A DNA stretch of 64,000 nucleotides from an uncultured Blautia sp. (GCA_958367245.1 CATXEA010000016.1:1-64000), one strand, 5' to 3'; counted from the stretch's first letter, positions 34,526 through 44,459 are shown. Notes: a model not told the origin generated them from the letters alone. Program-made: numbers and translations.

Positions 34526-35733
34526 CAGAGGGAGTTTTTCTGGAACAGGCTGTGGAGCTTATCAAAGAGCATGTGCAGAAAATCACAGATACGGAAATAG
34601 TGGAAGTAAAAGATGCAGGGGGCTATATTCTTGCGGAGGACATTTATGCGGCTGTGGATAATCCGCCGTTCCCAAGGTCTCCGGTAGACGGCTATGCAGT
34701 GCGCTCGGAGGATTTGCAGGGAGCATCTTTTGATTCTCCTGCGAAGCTTACAGTGGCAGGCTGTATCTATGCAGGGGATGACGGGCAGTCCTTTCAGGCG
34801 CAGCCCGGAGAGTGTTACCGGATTATGACAGGAGGGCCTTTTCCGAAAGGGACAGACACTGCGGTGAAGCAGGAGGATACGGACTACGGGGAAGATACCG
34901 TGGAAATTTATAAAGAACAGAAAGCGTTTGACAATTACTGTTTTCAGGGAGAGGATTATAAGAAAGATACGCTTTTGATTACTTCCGGAATCAGGATTAC
35001 CTTTGCAGAGCAGGGGATTTTGGCAGGAATCGGACGGACGCAGGTGAAGGTATACCGTAAGCCGGTGATTCGTGTATTTGCAACGGGAGATGAGCTGTGT
35101 CGTCCGGGGCTTCCCTTAAAACCGGGAAAAATTTATGATTCCAACAGTATGATGGTTGCATCCCGTCTCCATGAGCTGGGAGTCATGCCGGCTTCCGTGG
35201 CTCACTCCGACGACAGCGAGGAAGGAGTTGCGCGGGATTTAAAGAAGGCTTCAGAAGATGCGGATATCATAGTGACAACAGGAGGAGTGTCTGTAGGGAA
35301 AAAGGATATTCTTCACGGCGCGTTGAAGCTTCTTGGCGCAGAAAAAATCTTCTGGAAAGTAAAAATCCAGCCGGGTACGCCGACAATTTTTTCCGTATAT
35401 AAAAATACGCTGATTCTTTCCCTGTCCGGAAACCCCTTTGGGGCAATGGCGAATCTGGAGCTGCTTCTAAGACCTATGCTTCAGGAAATGACAGGAAATG
35501 AAATTTTTTATATGGAACAAAAGGATGGTACTGCCTGCATGGAATTTCCCAAAAAGAGCAGAGTGAGACGTTTTGTCCGCGCAGTCTACCGAAACGGAGA
35601 GGTCTTTCTTCCTCAGGGGATTTTTTCCTCGGGCGCAATCGGTACGCTGCGGGGGTGCAACTGTTTCCTTGATATTCCGGCAGGCAGCGGCTGTATCGAA
35701 AAAGGAGAGAAGGTACACGTATGGATGCTGTAA
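34522..35733 (+). CDS. moeA: molybdopterin molybdenumtransferase
   Basis: Inserts molybdate (or tungstate) into adenylylated molybdopterin. 403 residues: domain III (FPRSPVDGYAVRSEDL), KIYDSNSMMVASRLHELG, VTTGGVSVGKKD and the GNPFGAMANLELLLRPML segment near the end. It overlaps mobA upstream by 4 bases and mobB downstream by 13, so the three are translated together as a cofactor cassette just ahead of the formate dehydrogenase. Confidence 0.94.
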   Translation: MTEGVFLEQAVELIKEHVQKITDTEIVEVKDAGGYILAEDIYAAVDNPPFPRSPVDGYAVRSEDLQGASFDSPAKLTVAGCIYAGDDGQSFQAQPGECYRIMTGGPFPKGTDTAVKQEDTDYGEDTVEIYKEQKAFDNYCFQGEDYKKDTLLITSGIRITFAEQGILAGIGRTQVKVYRKPVIRVFATGDELCRPGLPLKPGKIYDSNSMMVASRLHELGVMPASVAHSDDSEEGVARDLKKASEDADIIVTTGGVSVGKKDILHGALKLLGAEKIFWKVKIQPGTPTIFSVYKNTLILSLSGNPFGAMANLELLLRPMLQEMTGNEIFYMEQKDGTACMEFPKKSRVRRFVRAVYRNGEVFLPQGIFSSGAIGTLRGCNCFLDIPAGSGCIEKGEKVHVWML

Positions 35734-36221
35734 AGAAACCCTTTCTTGCCGCAGTGAGCGGTGTGAAAAATTCGGGGAAAACCACATTTCTTGAAAAGCT
35801 GGTGCCGGAACTTACCGCCCGCGGCTATCGGGTTGCGGTGATCAAGCATGACGGCCATGAATTTCAGGGAGATGTGGAAGGGACAGATACATATCGGATG
35901 AATCAGGCAGGTGCTTACGGCACCTGCATTTTTTCAAAAAACAAGTGGATGATCCAGAAAAAAGAGCCTGATATGAAGGTGGAAAGTCTGGTGGGATTTT
36001 TTCCTGAGGCAGACATTATTCTTCTGGAGGGGATGAAGGATTCCCCTTATCCGAAATTTGAACTTGTAAGAAAAGGAAATTCGAAGGAAAGTGTCTGCTG
36101 CCCGAAAACTCTGATGGCTCTTGTGACAGATACGGAGCTTCAGGTGGAGGGAGTGCCGGTTGTGGGACTTGAGGACATAAAAAATTGTGCAGATTTGCTG
36201 GAAAAACGCATGAAAAAATAG
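35721..36221 (+). CDS. mobB: molybdopterin-guanine dinucleotide biosynthesis adaptor MobB
   Basis: 166 residues with P-loop VSGVKNSGKTTFLEKL at the start, followed by VIKHDGHEFQGDVEGTDTYRM, a family hallmark. MobB binds GTP and assists MobA; it is often dispensable. It starts inside the moeA end and closes this operon; the FDH promoter follows 50 bases downstream. Confidence 0.93.
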   Translation: MDAVKKPFLAAVSGVKNSGKTTFLEKLVPELTARGYRVAVIKHDGHEFQGDVEGTDTYRMNQAGAYGTCIFSKNKWMIQKKEPDMKVESLVGFFPEADIILLEGMKDSPYPKFELVRKGNSKESVCCPKTLMALVTDTELQVEGVPVVGLEDIKNCADLLEKRMKK

Positions 36222-36270
36222 GAAAATTGACGAGATTGTGAAACTTTTCTCGATATTTTTTATGGATATC

Positions 36271-36299
36271 TTGAAGTAGAAAAATGATGGTGGTAAAAT
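36271..36299 (+). promoter_or_regulatory. SigA promoter of the formate dehydrogenase-hydrogenase operon
   Basis: TTGAAG, 17 bases, TAAAAT, giving a leader of about 40 bases before the GGAGG site and start at 36347. Confidence 0.75.
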
Positions 36300-36346
36300 A
36301 AAAAAAAGTGTGCGTGAAATGAACACACGAGAAGGAGGGTATTGCC

Positions 36347-38536
36347 ATGGCTTTGAAACAAGTCCAGACAACCTGCCCGTACTGCGGAGCAGGCTGCCAG
36401 ATTATGTTCACAATCGATGCGGATAAAAATAAGATTGTGGAAGCTGTTCCGGCGCAGGGAAGAACAAATGCCGGAACTCTCTGCCTGAAAGGTCATTATG
36501 GCTGGGACTATCTCAACGATCCTCAGATCCTGACGAAACGTCTCCGCAAACCAATGATCCGCAAAGGCGGTAAGAAATCACCTCTCGAGGAGGTTTCCTG
36601 GGAGGAAGCAATCTCCTACGTTGCCAAACGTCTGGGAGAGATTAAGGAGAAATATGGTCCTGATTCCATTATGGGTACAGGTTCTGCACGAGGTGCGGGA
36701 AATGAAGCCAATTATCTGATGCAGAAATTCATGCGCGCATGTATCGGTACAAACAATGTCGATCACTGCGCGCGAATATGACATGCGCCTTCGGTAGCGG
36801 GTCTACTGTATTCTTTAGGTTCAGGCGCAATGTCAATGGGCATCCCGGAGATCGAGGATGCAGGCTGTTTACTTTGCTTCGGTTATAACGGAGCAGATTC
36901 CCATCCGATCGTAGCGAGACGTATTGTCCGCGGCAAACAGAAGGGAATGAAAATTATCTGTGTTGACCCACGTGTGACAGAAACCGCGCGTATTTCCGAT
37001 ATACATTTACAGCTTAAGGGCGGAAGCAACCTTGCTCTTGTAAATGCGATGGCTCATGTCATCTGGAAAGAGGGACTGACAGACGATGCGTTTATCGCAG
37101 AACATACAAAGGGATTTGATGAATTCCTGAAAGTAATTGAAAAATATACACCGGAATATGCAGAGCCTATCACTCACATTCCGGCAGAAGAAATCCGTAA
37201 GGCGGCAAGACTGTACGCGACAACGAAACCTGCCATGATTCTCTACGGCATGGGTGTGTGCCAGTTTACACAGGCAGTAGATGTTGTAAAGGGCCTTGCA
37301 AACCTTGCTCTTATGACCGGAAACTTCGGCGGTCCTTCCATGGGAATCGGACCTGTCCGCGGACAGAACAACGTACAGGGTGCCTGCGATATGGGCGCGC
37401 TGCCGAATTCCTATCCGGGATACCAGAATGTTACAGTTCCGGAAAACCGCGAAAAATTTGAAAAGGCATGGGGAGTACCGCTTTCCGATAAAATCGGATG
37501 TCCGATTACTCACGTACCTCACAGAATTCTTCACGAAACAGATGAGAAAAAGAAAATTCACGCATATTATATCTTCGGTGAAGATCCGGCGCAGTCCGAT
37601 CCGGACCTTGCTGAGGTAAGAGAAGCGCTGGACAAGTGCGACTTCGTTGTGATGCAGGATATTTATATGAATAAGACAGGTCTTTACGCAGACGTCATTC
37701 TCCCTGCAACTGCATGGGGCGAGAACGAGGGCGTATATACCTGTGCAGACCGCGGTTTCCAGAGAGTTCGCAAGCTCATTGAGCCGGAAGGAGATTTGAA
37801 GCCAGACTGGCAGATCATTGCTGAGATTTCCACAGCGATGGGATATCCGATGAACTACAAAAATACAGAAGAAATCTGGAACGAGCTGATTGACCTGTGT
37901 CCAAGCTTTGCCGGCGCAACATACGAAAAAATGGAGAAATACGGCGGCGTTCAGTGGCCGTGCCGTGATAAATCCATGGAAGACAAGGGTACTCCGTATC
38001 TTCATAAAGACGGAGTATTTGCCACAAAGGATCATAAGGCACTGTTTTACGGAACTGACTGGCATCCGCCGTTAGAGCTGGAGAATGACCAGTATCCGAT
38101 GACCTTATCTACAGTCCGTGAGGTAGGCCATTATTCTGTACGAACCATGACAGGTAACTGCCGTACTCTCAGAAATCTGGAAGACGAGCCGGGATGGGTA
38201 CAGATGAATACAGAAGACTGCCGCCGTATGGGCTTTGAAAAAGGAGAGCTTGTCAAGATTCTTTCCAAACGAGGCTATTGTATTACACGATGTCTGCCTA
38301 CAGACCGTGTAAAACCGGGCGCTACTTATATGACCTACCAGTGGTGGATCGGCGCCTGCAACGAGCTGACAACTGCCAAGCTTGACCCGATCAGTAATAC
38401 GCCGGAGTACAAATATTGCGCCTGCCGCGTAGAAAAGATCAAAGATCAGGAGTGGGCGGAAAGACATGTAAAAGAGCTTTACGAAGATATCCGCGCCCAG
38501 ATGGGTATTGATACCGGAAAGGGGGCGAAAGCATGA
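36347..38536 (+). CDS. fdhF: selenocysteine-containing formate dehydrogenase, catalytic subunit (HDCR-type FdhF)
   Basis: Reversibly interconverts CO2 and formate at a bis-MGD molybdenum/tungsten site. The frame is interrupted only by TGA at 36779-36781, codon 145, in the context DHCARI-U-HAPSVAGL, which matches the Sec140 site of E. coli FdhF. Reading through gives 729 residues. The N-terminal [4Fe-4S] ligands are CPYCGAGC and LCLKG; the rest is a molybdopterin oxidoreductase with a C-terminal MopB-binding domain (VREVGHYSVRTMTGNCRTL). A SECIS-like hairpin lies 10 bases past the UGA. The stop overlaps the next Fe-S subunit gene (ATGA). Neighbouring HycB- and HydA-type genes point to a hydrogen-dependent CO2 reductase or formate-hydrogen lyase-like complex in the cytoplasm. 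Confidence 0.96.
36792..36808 (+). promoter_or_regulatory. bacterial SECIS element for Sec145
   Basis: CGGTAG and CTACTG form a six-pair stem (one G-U) with loop CGGGT. It starts 10 bases after the UGA and shares the GGT loop and position with the E. coli fdhF SECIS. It should recruit SelB with Sec-tRNA. Confidence 0.85.
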
Positions 38537-39072
38537 ATTACTTCGTAAAAGGAAATCCGGACCTTTGCATCGGCTGCCGTACCTGTATGATCGGCTGTGT
38601 GGTTGCACATGAAGGTAAACATATTTTTGAGGTTGATCCTGATTCCTACAGCTTCAACCCGAAGCTCCATATGGTAAAGACAGCCCGGTTAAGCGTTCCG
38701 GTACAGTGTAAGCACTGTGAAAATCCGGCATGTATGGCAGTATGTCCTGTAGGAGCGATTTCCCAGAAAGATCACTGTGTGGTGATTGATACGGATATTT
38801 GCATGGGATGTAAGTCCTGTATGGATGCATGTCCGTTTGGTGCGATTAATATGACGGTGAAGACAGGCTGTCTGCAGGCAGACGGTTCTGAGAAAAAAGT
38901 TGCCAATAAATGTGATTTGTGTTACGGGTTGCCGGGAGGTCCTGCATGTGTGAGAGTCTGTCCTACAGAGGCTCTGACTCTTGTAAAAGAGGAAGATTTA
39001 AACACTGCCATGGAACGTAAACGTGCGGAAACAGCAAGAAATACATACCGTGAGACACACCCGCAGGAATAA
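38533..39072 (+). CDS. HycB-like four-cluster ferredoxin subunit (first)
   Basis: 179 residues with four Cys groups: CIGCRTCMIGC, CKHCENPACMAVC, CMGCKSCMDAC and CDLCYGLPGGPACVRVC, each typical of [4Fe-4S] clusters in electron-transfer subunits of FDH/hydrogenase complexes. It passes electrons between FdhF and the hydrogenase. It overlaps fdhF by 4 bases and precedes a similar gene by 18 bases; in Acetobacterium HDCR two such subunits also occur. The C-terminal tail is charged and without membrane segment, so the complex is soluble. Confidence 0.92.
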   Translation: MNYFVKGNPDLCIGCRTCMIGCVVAHEGKHIFEVDPDSYSFNPKLHMVKTARLSVPVQCKHCENPACMAVCPVGAISQKDHCVVIDTDICMGCKSCMDACPFGAINMTVKTGCLQADGSEKKVANKCDLCYGLPGGPACVRVCPTEALTLVKEEDLNTAMERKRAETARNTYRETHPQE

Positions 39073-39090
39073 CAGGAGGCTGGTTCAAAA

Positions 39091-39651
39091 ATGAAAAAAG
39101 AATTAGGATGTTTCGTTGTTGGCGACAGCACGAAATGTACCGGATGTAAGGCATGCGAGGTTGCATGCTTTACCGTCCATAACCGTAAGAGCAATCATGT
39201 GGGAAAAACAGTGGGGACGGTTACAGTTCCGGTGACTCCCAAGCTGTATCTTACAAGATTTGAAGATGGCTGTATGCCGATTCAGTGTAAACATTGTGAG
39301 GATGCGCCCTGCCTTAACGCATGTACCAAGGGAGCGATCAGCCGCGTTGACAATCAGGTAATCGTAGATCCTGAGAAATGTATCGGCTGTAAGGACTGTA
39401 TGCAGGCATGTCCTTTTGGCGCGATCGCTCTTCTTCCTTATGCAAAGGACGGAAAACTGGTTGCCCAGACAATGGGAGACACCAGAGTGTTCGCTTCCAA
39501 ATGCGACCTCTGTGAAGGAATCGAGGGAGGCCCTGCATGTGTGAGAGTCTGTCCTCATCAGGCGCTCCGTCTCGTTGATCCGGAGGCGGAAAGAGAAGAA
39601 AAAAACAAAAAAGCAGCAGAAGCTCTGCTTCTGACGAAAAACTGGAGATAA
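39091..39651 (+). CDS. HycB-like four-cluster ferredoxin subunit (second)
   Basis: 186 residues, paralogous to the preceding gene: CTGCKACEVAC, CKHCEDAPCLNAC, CIGCKDCMQAC and CDLCEGIEGGPACVRVC. Both lack transmembrane segments. A basic-acidic helical tail (AEREEKNKKAAEALLL) is longer than in its paralogue. AGGAGG precedes the start. Likely forms the wire between FdhF and HydA. Confidence 0.92.
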   Translation: MKKELGCFVVGDSTKCTGCKACEVACFTVHNRKSNHVGKTVGTVTVPVTPKLYLTRFEDGCMPIQCKHCEDAPCLNACTKGAISRVDNQVIVDPEKCIGCKDCMQACPFGAIALLPYAKDGKLVAQTMGDTRVFASKCDLCEGIEGGPACVRVCPHQALRLVDPEAEREEKNKKAAEALLLTKNWR

Positions 39652-39666
39652 GGGAGGGCGGAATTC

Positions 39667-41028
39667 ATGATAGTTGCAATTGATCAGAATCTTTGTACAG
39701 GCTGCCGTGAGTGCGCGGAAGTTTGTCCTGCCTATGCCATCGTCGGAGAGCAGGGGAAACCGCAGACTATTGATACAGACAAATGTATCATGTGCGGTCA
39801 GTGTGTTCAGAAGTGTAAATCCTATGTTTCCATTCTGACACACGGCAAAGAGGCTTATGAGAAAGTAAGAAAAGAAAGAAATATTCCGGATAGCGTACAG
39901 GAGCCGTTATTTGCCGCTCATGCAGTGTGCAATCTGGATAAAGTAAAAGCAGCGCTTGCTGACAAAGAGAAATTCACAATTGTACAGTGCGCGCCTGCAG
40001 TGCGTGTAGCGATTGCAGAGGAGTTTGGCGCAGAGCTTGGTACTCTGACACCGGGCAGGCTTTCCGCAGCTCTTCATGCGCTGGGCTTTGACAGAGTGTA
40101 TGATACCAACTTCCCGGCTGACGTAACCATTATGGAAGAAGGTACAGAGCTTGTGAAGCGTGTGACTCAGGGCGGTGTGCTTCCGATGTTCACCTCCTGC
40201 TGTCCTGCATGGGTGAAGTTCCTGGAGAACAATTATCCGGAGCTTACAGACCATCTTTCCACAGCCAAGAGCCCGCAGCAGATTGGCGGGGCAATTTTCA
40301 AAACCTACGGAGCGCAGCTTGAGGAAAAATCAGGAGCGGATATTTACAGTGTTTCTGTTATGCCGTGTACCTGCAAGGTGTTTGAGTGCCAGCGTCCGGA
40401 GATGAAGGACAGCGGCTTCAGGGATGTGGATGTTGCGATTACGACCAGAGATCTGGCATGGCTTATTAAAGATATGGGAATTGACTGGAACAATCTTGAG
40501 GAGATGGAATTTGACCAGCCTCTTGGACTTTATACAGGCGCAGGCACAATCTTTGGCGTTACAGGCGGCGTTATGGAGGCTGCTATCCGTACAGGATATG
40601 AGCTTGTTACAGGCCAGCCGATTCCGGATGTGGAAGTGACGGCAGTCCGCGGTACAGAAGGTTTCCGTACATCTACGATCAGAGTTGGAGATCTGGATTT
40701 GAGAGTCGGCGTTGTGACAGGACTTAAAAATGTGATTCCTGTGCTGGAAGCTGTGAAGGCAGGCACTTTAAATCTTCATTTTATTGAGGTTATGACCTGT
40801 CCGGAGGGCTGTGTCAGCGGCGGCGGACAACCGAAGCTTCTGATGGATACAGACAGAGAGGAAGCATATGCTGCAAGACGCGCGGCAACCTTTGCCCATG
40901 ACAAAGCGCTTCCAATCCGTAAATCCCATGAAAATCCGGCAATCAAAAAAATCTACGATGAATTTCTTGAAGAGCCGAATAGTCATATTGCGCATCATCT
41001 TTTACATACTACTTACTGTAATAAGTAA
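39667..41028 (+). CDS. hydA: [FeFe] hydrogenase, HydA2-type subunit of the formate dehydrogenase complex
   Basis: 453 residues. Two N-terminal [4Fe-4S] ferredoxin motifs (CTGCRECAEVCP and CIMCGQCVQKC) precede the H-cluster domain with all three signatures: L1 TSCCPAW, L2 MPCTCKVFE and L3 MTCPEGCVSGGGQP. It oxidises or evolves H2. No signal peptide or NADH-binding domain is present, so electrons go to its Fe-S partners. The order fdhF-hycB-hycB-hydA is that of HDCR, which directly hydrogenates CO2 to formate in acetogens. Maturases HydE, HydF and HydG are not in the window. A terminator follows. Confidence 0.95.
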   Translation: MIVAIDQNLCTGCRECAEVCPAYAIVGEQGKPQTIDTDKCIMCGQCVQKCKSYVSILTHGKEAYEKVRKERNIPDSVQEPLFAAHAVCNLDKVKAALADKEKFTIVQCAPAVRVAIAEEFGAELGTLTPGRLSAALHALGFDRVYDTNFPADVTIMEEGTELVKRVTQGGVLPMFTSCCPAWVKFLENNYPELTDHLSTAKSPQQIGGAIFKTYGAQLEEKSGADIYSVSVMPCTCKVFECQRPEMKDSGFRDVDVAITTRDLAWLIKDMGIDWNNLEEMEFDQPLGLYTGAGTIFGVTGGVMEAAIRTGYELVTGQPIPDVEVTAVRGTEGFRTSTIRVGDLDLRVGVVTGLKNVIPVLEAVKAGTLNLHFIEVMTCPEGCVSGGGQPKLLMDTDREEAYAARRAATFAHDKALPIRKSHENPAIKKIYDEFLEEPNSHIAHHLLHTTYCNK

Positions 41029-41046
41029 ATATTGTTATAAAATACA

Positions 41047-41082
41047 AAGGAGTTCCTGTAAAGACAGGGACTCCTTTTTTTC
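41047..41082 (+). terminator. terminator of the FDH-hydrogenase operon
   Basis: AGGAGT-TCCTGT pairs with ACAGGG-ACTCCT around AAAG, followed by seven T. It separates this operon from selB. Confidence 0.9.
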
Positions 41083-41158
41083 TATTTTTATCGTGAAATA
41101 AATGAAAGGTTGTGGTAGAATAAGGAATAATGGATTTTGAAGCGGGAGATGAGGTTTT

Positions 41159-43060
41159 ATGAAGCATGTGATTATTGGCACGGCAGGACATGTGGACCAC
41201 GGGAAATCCTGCCTTATCAAGGCTTTGACAGGAATAGAAACAGACCGTCTGAAGGAAGAAAAAAAGAGAGGCATTACCATTGAACTGGGCTTTGCTTATC
41301 TGGATATGCCGGATGGGAGCAGGGCAGGAATCGTGGATGTGCCCGGACATGAAAAATTTGTGAAGAATATGCTTGCAGGCGCGGGAGGCATGGATTTGGC
41401 GATGCTGGTTGTTGCGGCTGACGAGGGAATTATGCCGCAGACAGTGGAGCATCTCGATATTTTGTCTATTCTGGGAATAAAGAAAGGCGTTATTGTTATT
41501 ACCAAGACAGACCTTGCAGAGCCGGAGCTTGTAGAACTGGTAGAAGAGGATGTCAGAGAACTGACAGAGGGGACGTTTCTGGAAGATGCTCCTGTTGTGC
41601 CGGTGTCTGTCTATAAAGGAGAAGGACTGGATGAACTGAAGGAGGTTCTTTATCAGATGTGCAGGGAGCTTCCGGAGCGCGGACAGATGAATAATTTCCG
41701 TCTTCCCATTGACCGTGTTTTTACATTGAAAGGATTTGGAACGATCGTCACAGGAACTCTTGCGGAGGGAAAAATAAAAAAAGAGCAGGAGGCAGTCCTT
41801 TATCCGGAAAATGCTCCTGTAAAAATCAGGAGTATTCAGGTACATGAAGCAAATACAGACGTTGCATATGCAGGTCAGCGAGTGGCTGTAAACATTCCTG
41901 ACCGCAAAAAAGAAGAAATTCTCCGCGGAGACGTTCTTGCTCTGAAAAACAGTATGTATCCGACTCATATGGCAGACGTTCGGGTGGAAGCTCTGAAACA
42001 TACGGAACGTATTATCAGGCATGGCAGCCGCGTACATATTTATCACGGGACAAAAGAACTGCTGGGCAAAATTATCCTTATGGACAGAGAGGAACTGAAA
42101 GCAGGGGAGAGCTGCTATGCGCAGCTTCGTCTGGAAGAAGAAACAGTGGTTCGAAAAGGCGACCGATTTGTTATTCGCTTCTATTCTCCTGCGGAGACAA
42201 TCGGCGGAGGGGTAATCCTTGACGCCTGTCCTGCGAAGCATCGCAAAAATGATAAAAAAGCTCTGAAATCTTTTGAGATAAAAGAAAAAGGTACTCAGGA
42301 GGAAATGCTGGAAGTTTCCCTTAGAGAACACTGGGGATATTTCTGCGACCTTCAGGAATTATGCAGGCGCAGCTCTCTTGACCGCTCAAAGGTAAAAAAT
42401 GCGGCTAAGAAGCTGGAGGAAGAGAAAAAAATCCTCTGTCTTTACGAAGAAACGTATATTCACAGAGAGGAATTTGATTTTTACCGCAGAAAAACAGAGA
42501 AATTTCTGGATGAGTTTCACAAAACCTATCCCTTAAAGGAGGGAATGGGGATAGAGGAAGCCAGAAGCAGGTTAGGCTTTCCGGAAACACGGATTGCGGA
42601 TGCAGTTCTGAATCTTCTGAAAGAAGAAAAGATTATTAAAGAACAGCATGGAATGCTCAGTAAAAAGCGGTTCAAGGTAGTTGTAAAGGAAGATGAGGAT
42701 GCGATTATGCAGGAAATTATCCGCTATTATCTGGAAGCGGGATTTGCGCCTCTGACTACGGAACTCTATGGAAAAGAGCATCGGAATCAGAAGAAATTTC
42801 AGGCAGTTTTTACTTCCCTTCTGAATAAGAAGACATTGATTCGCCTTGATACGCAGTATTGCGTACACAGGGACTATTATGAAAAGGCAAAAAAAGCCTT
42901 TGCAGAGATGGCGCAGGAAAAACCTGTGGTAATTCTCGGAGAATTTCGCGATTATCTGGGGTGTTCCAGAAAGGTGGCAGTTGCGCTTCTTGAGCATTTT
43001 GACAAAAATGGATTTACCAGAAAAACAGAAGAAGGGAGAATCCTGAAGGTAAAGAATTGA
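41159..43060 (+). CDS. selB: selenocysteine-specific elongation factor SelB
   Basis: Brings Sec-tRNA to UGA codons marked by SECIS. 633 residues: GTPase motifs GTAGHVDHGKSCLIKAL, DVPGHEKFVKNM and TKTDL in the first 180 residues; EF-Tu-like domains 2-3 and then four winged-helix repeats at the C-terminus (from about residue 375), which bind the SECIS RNA. The selA start lies 1 base after its stop. Together with selA and the tRNA-Sec gene it forms a near-complete Sec insertion kit next to its client, fdhF. Confidence 0.96.
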   Translation: MKHVIIGTAGHVDHGKSCLIKALTGIETDRLKEEKKRGITIELGFAYLDMPDGSRAGIVDVPGHEKFVKNMLAGAGGMDLAMLVVAADEGIMPQTVEHLDILSILGIKKGVIVITKTDLAEPELVELVEEDVRELTEGTFLEDAPVVPVSVYKGEGLDELKEVLYQMCRELPERGQMNNFRLPIDRVFTLKGFGTIVTGTLAEGKIKKEQEAVLYPENAPVKIRSIQVHEANTDVAYAGQRVAVNIPDRKKEEILRGDVLALKNSMYPTHMADVRVEALKHTERIIRHGSRVHIYHGTKELLGKIILMDREELKAGESCYAQLRLEEETVVRKGDRFVIRFYSPAETIGGGVILDACPAKHRKNDKKALKSFEIKEKGTQEEMLEVSLREHWGYFCDLQELCRRSSLDRSKVKNAAKKLEEEKKILCLYEETYIHREEFDFYRRKTEKFLDEFHKTYPLKEGMGIEEARSRLGFPETRIADAVLNLLKEEKIIKEQHGMLSKKRFKVVVKEDEDAIMQEIIRYYLEAGFAPLTTELYGKEHRNQKKFQAVFTSLLNKKTLIRLDTQYCVHRDYYEKAKKAFAEMAQEKPVVILGEFRDYLGCSRKVAVALLEHFDKNGFTRKTEEGRILKVKN

Positions 43061-43061
43061 T

Positions 43062-44459
43062 ATGAGTGAGGGAAAAAAAGAAGAGCTTTTCAGAAAAATA
43101 CCGAAAGTAGATACATTACTAAAAGAAAAAGAAATACAGGAATTGTGCTCTGTGTATGGGCATGGCGCAGTAGTGGATGGAATACGGCAGTGTCTGGAAG
43201 AACTGCGAAGAAGCGCAATAGAGTCTCCGGAGCTGTTTGCTTCAAAAATGGAAGGTCTTGGCGCACAGATAATAAAGAAGGTGAAAGAAACAGACGCTCT
43301 GTCCGTGCGTAAGGTGTTCAATGCTACGGGGATTATTCTTCACACCAATCTGGGGCGCGCGCCTCTGGGAAAGCGTCAGCTTGAAGCAGTTCTTGAAACC
43401 TTCGGCGGTTATTCCAATCTGGAATATAATCTGGAAACAGGAAAGCGCGGCAAACGATGGGAGCATTATGCAGGAGAGATTTCAGAAATCACAGGTTCCG
43501 GGGGCGCGATTGCTGTGAATAACAACGCGGCAGCCGTGACTTTGATTCTCAGCACCCTCACAAGAGGGAAGGAAGTCATTGTATCCAGAGGAGAGCTGAT
43601 TGAAATTGGCGGACGTTTCCGTATTCCGGAGGTAATGGAGCAGAGCGGAGCCATTCTTCGCGAGACAGGATGCACCAACCGCACAAGAATCTCCGATTAC
43701 GAGAAAGCTATCAATGAGAACACAGGGGCGCTTCTTAAAGTCCATACAAGTAATTATAAGATTATGGGATTCACAGAGGAGGTTTCTGTGGAGGAGCTGG
43801 TGGAACTGGGTGAAAAATATCATTTGCCTGTAATTGTGGATCTGGGCAGCGGCGTTCTTGTAAATCTGGAAAAATATGGTCTTCCCCATGAACCCACAGT
43901 ACAGGAAACCTTGAAAAAAGGAGCGGATCTTGTATGTTTTTCGGGTGATAAACTCCTTGGCGGACCGCAGGCAGGAATCATCGCAGGAAAGAAAACATAC
44001 ATTAAAGCAATGGAAAACCATCCTCTGATGCGCGCCTTCCGCCTTGATAAATGCACAATTGCAGCTTTGGAGGCTACTTTCCGTGAATACAGGGATGAAG
44101 AGAGGGCTGTGAAAAATATACCGGTTCTGAGGATGATTACCACGCCTGTAAACGAAGTAAGGGAACGGGCGCAGACAGTCTGTGAGGCTTTGAAAAGCGC
44201 AGGAGTGAAAGAAAAGGTGGAAGTGCAAAAGAGCAGAGCCATGCTGGGGGGCGGTTCCATGCCTACAGAAGAAATACCAAGCTATGCGGTGACTGTTATG
44301 CCAAAAAGCGAGAGCTGCGAGGCGCTTGCCGCAAGAATGCGAAGTCTTCCGGTACCCATTATTGTACATATAAAAAATGACAGAGTGATTCTGGACATGC
44401 GTACAGTGTCAGAGGAAGAATTACATGAATTTACGGAAGAATTAAAGCTGCTGTGGTAA
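43062..44459 (+). CDS. selA: L-seryl-tRNA(Sec) selenium transferase
   Basis: Converts Ser-tRNA(Sec) to Sec-tRNA(Sec) using selenophosphate. 465 residues of PLP-dependent fold type I. The PLP lysine lies in VCFSGDKLLGGPQAGII; VFNATGIILHTNLGRAPLG and GCTNRTRISDYEKAI are family motifs. It follows selB directly. selD, which supplies selenophosphate, is not in this window and must lie elsewhere. Confidence 0.96.
   Translation: MSEGKKEELFRKIPKVDTLLKEKEIQELCSVYGHGAVVDGIRQCLEELRRSAIESPELFASKMEGLGAQIIKKVKETDALSVRKVFNATGIILHTNLGRAPLGKRQLEAVLETFGGYSNLEYNLETGKRGKRWEHYAGEISEITGSGGAIAVNNNAAAVTLILSTLTRGKEVIVSRGELIEIGGRFRIPEVMEQSGAILRETGCTNRTRISDYEKAINENTGALLKVHTSNYKIMGFTEEVSVEELVELGEKYHLPVIVDLGSGVLVNLEKYGLPHEPTVQETLKKGADLVCFSGDKLLGGPQAGIIAGKKTYIKAMENHPLMRAFRLDKCTIAALEATFREYRDEERAVKNIPVLRMITTPVNEVRERAQTVCEALKSAGVKEKVEVQKSRAMLGGGSMPTEEIPSYAVTVMPKSESCEALAARMRSLPVPIIVHIKNDRVILDMRTVSEEELHEFTEELKLLW

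Noticed and set aside
36347..36781. fdhF front part as a truncated gene or frameshift
   Set aside because: Both parts share one frame, and the TGA sits at the known Sec position with a SECIS hairpin and full Sec machinery nearby.
37007..38065. 352-codon open frame on the minus strand inside fdhF
   Set aside because: It lies opposite a conserved enzyme, has no ribosome-binding site, and its translation is Cys/Phe/Ser-rich antisense of the coding frame.
41009..42331. 440-codon minus-strand frame opposite selB
   Set aside because: Antisense shadow of a well-supported gene, with a composition typical of reverse reading (His, Phe, Cys rich) and no family motif.
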